From Williamwhitmania taraxaci (GTDB lineage Bacteria; Bacteroidota; Bacteroidia; Bacteroidales; Williamwhitmaniaceae), in assembly GCF_900096565.1 (NCBI RefSeq), contig NZ_FMYP01000010.1, positions 1 to 64,000 of the forward strand: DNA of 64,000 bases. Reading direction: 5' to 3'. The translations under genes were made by a program, and so were the position numbers. The notes below the pieces were generated by a model. The model saw nothing but the letters and a program-made list of their open reading frames with translations. It was not told the DNA's origin and did no database searches. Within the stretch, counting starts at the first letter, position 1; each line of letters starts with the position of its first letter. This document shows positions 59,600 through 64,000 of this stretch, one piece after another.

Positions 59600-62500
59600 A
59601 TGAAACGATTATCAGCTCTTCTTGCCTTGCTGATGCTTGTTACGCTCTTCGTGCAAGCACAACAGAGGCAAGTTACTGGAACTGTTACAGGTTCTGACGA
59701 TGGGAAAGCACTTCCTGGCGTTTCTATCCAAGTAAAAGGAACCACTTCGGGTGGAACTACCGACATGGATGGTAAATTTAGTATTACAGTGCCAGACGGT
59801 TCTGGAACACTAGTATTTAGATTCGTTGGTTACAAACAACAAGAAACTGTTGTTGGTGACCGCACAATTGTTAATGTAATTCTTGAAACCGAATCATTAA
59901 AGGTTGAAGAAGTTGTTGTTACAGCTCTCGGTATTTCTCGGGCAAAGAAGGCTCTAGGTTATGCCGTTCAAGATGTACAAGGTGATGATCTTACAAAGGT
60001 AAGGTCAACCAACGTTGTAAGTTCGCTCACTGGACGTCTTGCTGGTGTGCAAATTAGTACTGCTTCTGGCCAAATGGGCGGCGGTGCAAAAATTAATATT
60101 CGCGGTAACACATCTTTCACTGGCTCAAACCAACCTCTATTTGTAATTGACGGTATTCCTTTGGATAACTCCGACTTTTCTTATGGAGCAACTGGAGGTG
60201 GCGGTTACGACTTTGGTAACTTAGCTCAAGACATTAATCCAGACGACATCGAGTCTGTTTCTGTTCTTAAGGGAGCTAGTGCTTCTGCTCTTTATGGTTC
60301 TCGTGCGGCTAACGGTGTTGTAATGATTACAACAAAGAAATCAAAGAACGAAGAGAAAAAGACCATTGGTGTTTCTGTTAATTCTAGTCTCACGCTAGAT
60401 AAAATCTCTATTATTCCTCAGTATCAAAAGGAATATGGTGGAGGTAGTATCCTTGGTGGAACTGATGGATTTGATCAAGTTGCTATAGGTGGTAAAACTT
60501 ATAATATTGTTGACTATGCAACTGACGAAAGTTGGGGGCCAAAATATGATGCAAATATTAAGTATCTGCCATTTAATGCGTTCGACTCTTGGGATACTGA
60601 AAATTATTTGGTTGAAAAACCATGGCTTTATCCTAAAAACGACTACAATTATTTCTTTAAAACTGCCGTTACCAATACCAACAACGTATCAATGACGGCA
60701 GGTGACCAGAATAGCACATTTAGGTTGTCATACACCAACATGAACTCTACTGGTAATTATGCAAAAAGTGAACTTAAAAGGAATACTTTGAGTTTTAATG
60801 TAACTCATAAGCTTCATAAGTCTGTTGAAGGTTGGGCTAATGCTAACTATGTTGTGAACGACGCTGTAGGTCGTCCAGAAACTGGTTATGGCGATAGGAA
60901 CCCAGTTCAAAAAATGTGGCAATGGATTCACACCTCTATTGACTATAAGGATCTTGAGGCTTGGCAAAATCCTGATGGAACTCAACGTCCATGGAATAGA
61001 ACTGCTTGGAATGACGGTGCAGTAAACTATACCGATAACCCATATTGGAGCCGTTACAAGAACTACGAAACTGACCGTCGTGACCGTTTTTACGGGAATG
61101 CTGGAGTGCATATTAAGTTCTTACCTTGGTTAAAGTTGACAGGCCGTGTTGGTGCTGATTACTATACTTTTAACATGCAAGAGCGTATGGCTGTTGGTTC
61201 TCAGGCTACTTCTGAATATCTACTCGATACTCGCTCAATGTCTGAAGTTAACTCTGAGTTCTACTTTACTCTAGATAAGCGAGTTATGGATGACAAAATT
61301 GGGTTGAACGCAATCATTGGTGCTAACCGCATGGATAGTCAAAAATGGAGAAGTGGTGGTGTAACTATTGGTGGACTTGTTGTTCCTGAACTTTACAATT
61401 TATCTAATTCTGCGACCAAGGCTACCTCTTATGACTATAAATCCTGGAAACGAATCAATAGTGTTTATGGAAACTTTACGATGGATTACGATCGTTTAGT
61501 TTACCTAGAGCTAACGGCTCGTAATGACTGGTCTTCCACTCTTCCATCAGGACTGAACTCTTATTTTTATCCTTCTGTAAACTTAAGTTTTGTTCTTTCT
61601 GAACTTTCTGCTGTTAAAGATCTCGGGTTTGTTACTTTTGCAAAGGTTCGTGCAGGTATTGCTCAAGTGGGTAATGACACACAACCTTATAACCTCGAGA
61701 ATTATTATGCAGCTGGTGCTTCTTTTGGTGATAATCCAAGGTATTCCTTGCCTACAACGCGTCCTAACTTTGAACTAAAGCCTGAAAAGACTAATTCTTG
61801 GGAAATTGGAACGGAAATGAAATTTTTGGATAACCGTTTTGGATTAGATGTTTCTTACTACTATAAAGAAACTGTCGACCAAATTATCCCTGCACGTGTT
61901 TCGGGTACTACTGGTTTTGGTGCATTCAATATCAATACTGGTAAGATGGTTAATAAGGGTTGGGATTTAAGTTTCTCATTAACCCCTGTTAAGGTTGCTG
62001 GTTTCCAATGGGATATTATGATAAATGCTGGTATTCTTAATAATGAGGTTGTTGAAATCGACCCATCGTTGGAGTATTTGGCTTTAGGAAATGCTCCATT
62101 TAAGGTTCAGGTAGGTGCATTCAAAGGATATAGTTACCCAATTATTTATGGAACCGATTTCGTTATGGATGCTCAAGGAAATAAGGTAATTAGCCCTGGT
62201 GGAAACTACCTCGCTTCCGAAATTAAACCATTGGCTAATGCAACTCCAAACCTTACTGGTGGTATAACCAATACCTTTACATACAAAGGTTTTGATGTGA
62301 GCGTTTTAGTGGATATGCAACGTGGTGGTAATATGTATTACACATCTTATATGTGGGGTATGTATTCTGGTATTATGGAAGAGTCTGCTAAAACTAATGA
62401 GTTTGGTGTAAACATTCGCGAGGACATTGCTATTAATGGTGGTGTATTGCTCGATGGTGTTTATGGAACTTACGATCCAATTGCTAAGCTTGTTTCTTAT

Positions 62501-62854
62501 ACCGATGCTACTGGTGCTCCTTCTGCTACTCCGGTTGTAAATACTACTAGGTTAGATGGTAAAGATTGGGCTCAACATCACTACGATGGACCAGATAAAC
62601 AAAATATCTTCAGTACCAATTTCGTAAAACTTCGCGAAGTTCGTTTTGGATATACTGTTCCCGGTCGCTTCACTGGTCCTATTAAAGGGCTAAGAGTATC
62701 TGCTTATGGTCGTAACCTTGCAACTTGGGGTAGAGCATCACAACACTTTGATCCTGAGTACATGCAAATGGCAGGTTCAAATGCTCAAGGTGTTGAAGGT
62801 GGATATATTCCAAGTGTTTATACAATCGGTTTTGGTATAAACTTTAATTTCTAA
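59600..62854 (+). CDS. SusC/RagA-family TonB-linked outer-membrane protein
   Basis: The 1084-residue protein begins with a signal peptide (FVQAQ), a carboxypeptidase-regulatory-like domain (about 25-100), the conserved EEVVVTALGISRAKKALGYA linker with TonB box, a plug with NIRGNTSF and VLKGASASALYGSRAANGVV, and a large barrel ending in IGFGINFNF. These are SusC landmarks. It imports oligosaccharides or other large nutrients with its partner SusD, the next gene, 23 bp away. No glycan-degrading enzyme is visible in this window. Confidence 0.97.
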   Translation: MKRLSALLALLMLVTLFVQAQQRQVTGTVTGSDDGKALPGVSIQVKGTTSGGTTDMDGKFSITVPDGSGTLVFRFVGYKQQETVVGDRTIVNVILETESLKVEEVVVTALGISRAKKALGYAVQDVQGDDLTKVRSTNVVSSLTGRLAGVQISTASGQMGGGAKINIRGNTSFTGSNQPLFVIDGIPLDNSDFSYGATGGGGYDFGNLAQDINPDDIESVSVLKGASASALYGSRAANGVVMITTKKSKNEEKKTIGVSVNSSLTLDKISIIPQYQKEYGGGSILGGTDGFDQVAIGGKTYNIVDYATDESWGPKYDANIKYLPFNAFDSWDTENYLVEKPWLYPKNDYNYFFKTAVTNTNNVSMTAGDQNSTFRLSYTNMNSTGNYAKSELKRNTLSFNVTHKLHKSVEGWANANYVVNDAVGRPETGYGDRNPVQKMWQWIHTSIDYKDLEAWQNPDGTQRPWNRTAWNDGAVNYTDNPYWSRYKNYETDRRDRFYGNAGVHIKFLPWLKLTGRVGADYYTFNMQERMAVGSQATSEYLLDTRSMSEVNSEFYFTLDKRVMDDKIGLNAIIGANRMDSQKWRSGGVTIGGLVVPELYNLSNSATKATSYDYKSWKRINSVYGNFTMDYDRLVYLELTARNDWSSTLPSGLNSYFYPSVNLSFVLSELSAVKDLGFVTFAKVRAGIAQVGNDTQPYNLENYYAAGASFGDNPRYSLPTTRPNFELKPEKTNSWEIGTEMKFLDNRFGLDVSYYYKETVDQIIPARVSGTTGFGAFNINTGKMVNKGWDLSFSLTPVKVAGFQWDIMINAGILNNEVVEIDPSLEYLALGNAPFKVQVGAFKGYSYPIIYGTDFVMDAQGNKVISPGGNYLASEIKPLANATPNLTGGITNTFTYKGFDVSVLVDMQRGGNMYYTSYMWGMYSGIMEESAKTNEFGVNIREDIAINGGVLLDGVYGTYDPIAKLVSYTDATGAPSATPVVNTTRLDGKDWAQHHYDGPDKQNIFSTNFVKLREVRFGYTVPGRFTGPIKGLRVSAYGRNLATWGRASQHFDPEYMQMAGSNAQGVEGGYIPSVYTIGFGINFNF

Positions 62855-62877
62855 GTAATCCTAAAAGACAGAAACAT

Positions 62878-64000
62878 ATGAAATCATTAACAAAATATGT
62901 TGGTGGTCTTGCACTTCTAAGTTTATTAACTGTAGTTGGCTGCGAGAAGGATTTTGAGAAAATCAACACCAATCCAAATAATACGAAGAGTGCTCCCACT
63001 CCGTATATAATGACTTATGCCCAACGCCACATTGCTTACTTTGTAAACGACGTTTGGTATAGTGGTCGTCAAGCCTCTTTGGCTTGTCAGCAATGGTCGC
63101 AAAGAAACTATACTTCGGAGGATCGTTACTCTTTTAGAGAAGCTACAATGGATGGCTTCTTTCGTAACATGTACATCTGGATGTATAATTATCAGGCAAT
63201 TATTGGCTTGAATACTGATCCTGCTACCAAGGATGCTTTTAGTATTTATGGCGATAATGCTATGCAAATTGCTACTGCTGAGATTATGAAGGCTTGGGGT
63301 TTTCAGTTATTAACCGATGCTTTTGGCGACGTGCCTTATTCTCAGGCTCTTCAACCAGATAAGTATCCAACTCCAAAGTTTGATGCTCAGCAAGATATCT
63401 ACGATGATCTTATTGCTAAGTTAACTGCAGCTGCAACTGCTTTGCAGGGATCAAATGGTTGGGCAACTGGCGATATCCTTTATGGAGGTGATGTGGATCA
63501 GTGGATTAAGTTTGCCAACTCACTTCGCTTAAGACTTGCCTTACGTGCATCAAAAGTAAATTCAGCTAAGTATATGCCTATTGCATTAGATGCTATTGCC
63601 GATGGTGTGTTTACTTCCAATGCTGATGATGCAATTGTTCAGTTTGCGGGAGCAGGCGAACCCAATGAAGCCCCTGTATACAATGGCTTTATTGTTAATA
63701 AAAGAAACGACTTTACTCTTACAAAGCAGTTTGTAAACCTAATGAAAGGTTTAGATGATGCAGCCAAGGGTTTTGTTAATCCGCTTAATGGAATTGTAGA
63801 CCCGCGTTTGGCTGTTTATCGCGGTCCTTGGGCTAGTAATGCTACAAGAGTCGGAATACCATACGGAATGAGCGATGCAGAAACAAAGCAATATGTTACT
63901 GCAAATTCTGTAATTAATTTGCGTCCTTCGTATACCCTCAGTTTGCTGCCTTACAATTTGCAACCTGATTTCTCTGCAACTTATTTAGATTTTGCAACTG
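62878..64000 (+). CDS. SusD/RagB-family lipoprotein, cut by window end
   Basis: An open frame starts at ATG 62878 and runs past the window end (374 codons seen). It has a lipoprotein signal with Cys22 (VVGC), then INTNPNNTKSAPTPYI, the helical segments of SusD, LTDAFGDVPYSQA and KFDAQQDIYDDL. This matches the SusD-like_2 group. It should cap the SusC channel and bind substrate at the surface. The C-terminus is missing only because the window ends. Confidence 0.95.
   Translation, partial: MKSLTKYVGGLALLSLLTVVGCEKDFEKINTNPNNTKSAPTPYIMTYAQRHIAYFVNDVWYSGRQASLACQQWSQRNYTSEDRYSFREATMDGFFRNMYIWMYNYQAIIGLNTDPATKDAFSIYGDNAMQIATAEIMKAWGFQLLTDAFGDVPYSQALQPDKYPTPKFDAQQDIYDDLIAKLTAAATALQGSNGWATGDILYGGDVDQWIKFANSLRLRLALRASKVNSAKYMPIALDAIADGVFTSNADDAIVQFAGAGEPNEAPVYNGFIVNKRNDFTLTKQFVNLMKGLDDAAKGFVNPLNGIVDPRLAVYRGPWASNATRVGIPYGMSDAETKQYVTANSVINLRPSYTLSLLPYNLQPDFSATYLDFAT

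Overview
The window looks like chromosome from an anaerobic member of the Bacteroidetes, most likely Bacteroidales or a close relative. Reasons: a SusC/SusD pair, several TonB-dependent receptors with an N-terminal carboxypeptidase-regulatory-like domain, lipoproteins with short S-C-x-K/D starts, TAnnTTTG-type promoter elements, weak or absent Shine-Dalgarno sequences, and many low-potential Fe-S proteins. No rRNA, tRNA, CRISPR array or prophage was seen. The left edge (1-240) carries the end of an insertion sequence with three 24-bp-spaced repeats.

Layout. (1) 568-1836, minus strand: FMN split-barrel protein, tiny winged-helix protein and a Crp/Fnr regulator. (2) 2257-7129, plus strand: a compact thiol-rich cluster with a DUF6132 membrane protein, ArsM-like methyltransferase, 32-residue Cys peptide, radical SAM/SPASM enzyme, DUF1847 protein, thioredoxin-thioredoxin reductase fusion and DUF302 protein. 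It reads as a RiPP (ribosomally made, modified peptide) system and ends in a clear terminator. (3) 7413-17826: envelope genes, namely a lipoprotein, an AsmA-like giant, a TonB-receptor operon with two related lipoproteins and a sulfite-oxidase-fold protein lacking the catalytic Cys, and a serpin lipoprotein. (4) 17959-28097: coiled-coil protein, two large sensor kinases, a lone receiver, uvrB and a DUF819 membrane protein.

(5) 28176-38246, minus strand: a run of redox and metal genes. It holds a C_GCAxxG_C_C protein, corrinoid adenosyltransferase, thioesterase, HdrB and HdrC homologues, a short Mrp ATPase, an OsmC protein, three NifX-like proteins, two MinD-type ATPases with ferredoxin inserts, a CGGC protein, peroxiredoxin, two DUF5320 proteins and a DUF134 regulator. 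The NifX/MinD/Mrp set resembles the Desulfovibrio Orange Protein (ORP) locus. (6) 38526-41500: TonB receptor with a His-rich small protein, probably metal uptake.

(7) 41654-49525: a Crp/Fnr regulator divergent from a nine-gene operon, DsrE, DsrE2, TusA, MvhD-like, HdrA-like (QmoA-type), HdrA-like (QmoB-type), winged helix, QmoC-type membrane subunit and a metallo-beta-lactamase-fold protein. Two TGTG-N8-CACA half-site pairs, 22 bp apart, lie between regulator and operon. I read this as a sulfur-carrier relay coupled to a Qmo-like membrane electron-transfer complex, with no dissimilatory sulfite or APS reductase in view. This is the most interesting part of the window.

(8) 49729-59415: an Omp85-like barrel, a chemoreceptor, a YfcC-type transporter, then imidazolonepropionase, a DUF4197 protein and a bifunctional formiminotransferase-cyclodeaminase, i.e. 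part of histidine degradation. (9) 59600-64000: a SusC/SusD pair, with SusD cut by the window end.

All functional statements rest on motif and family recognition by eye; no database search was run.
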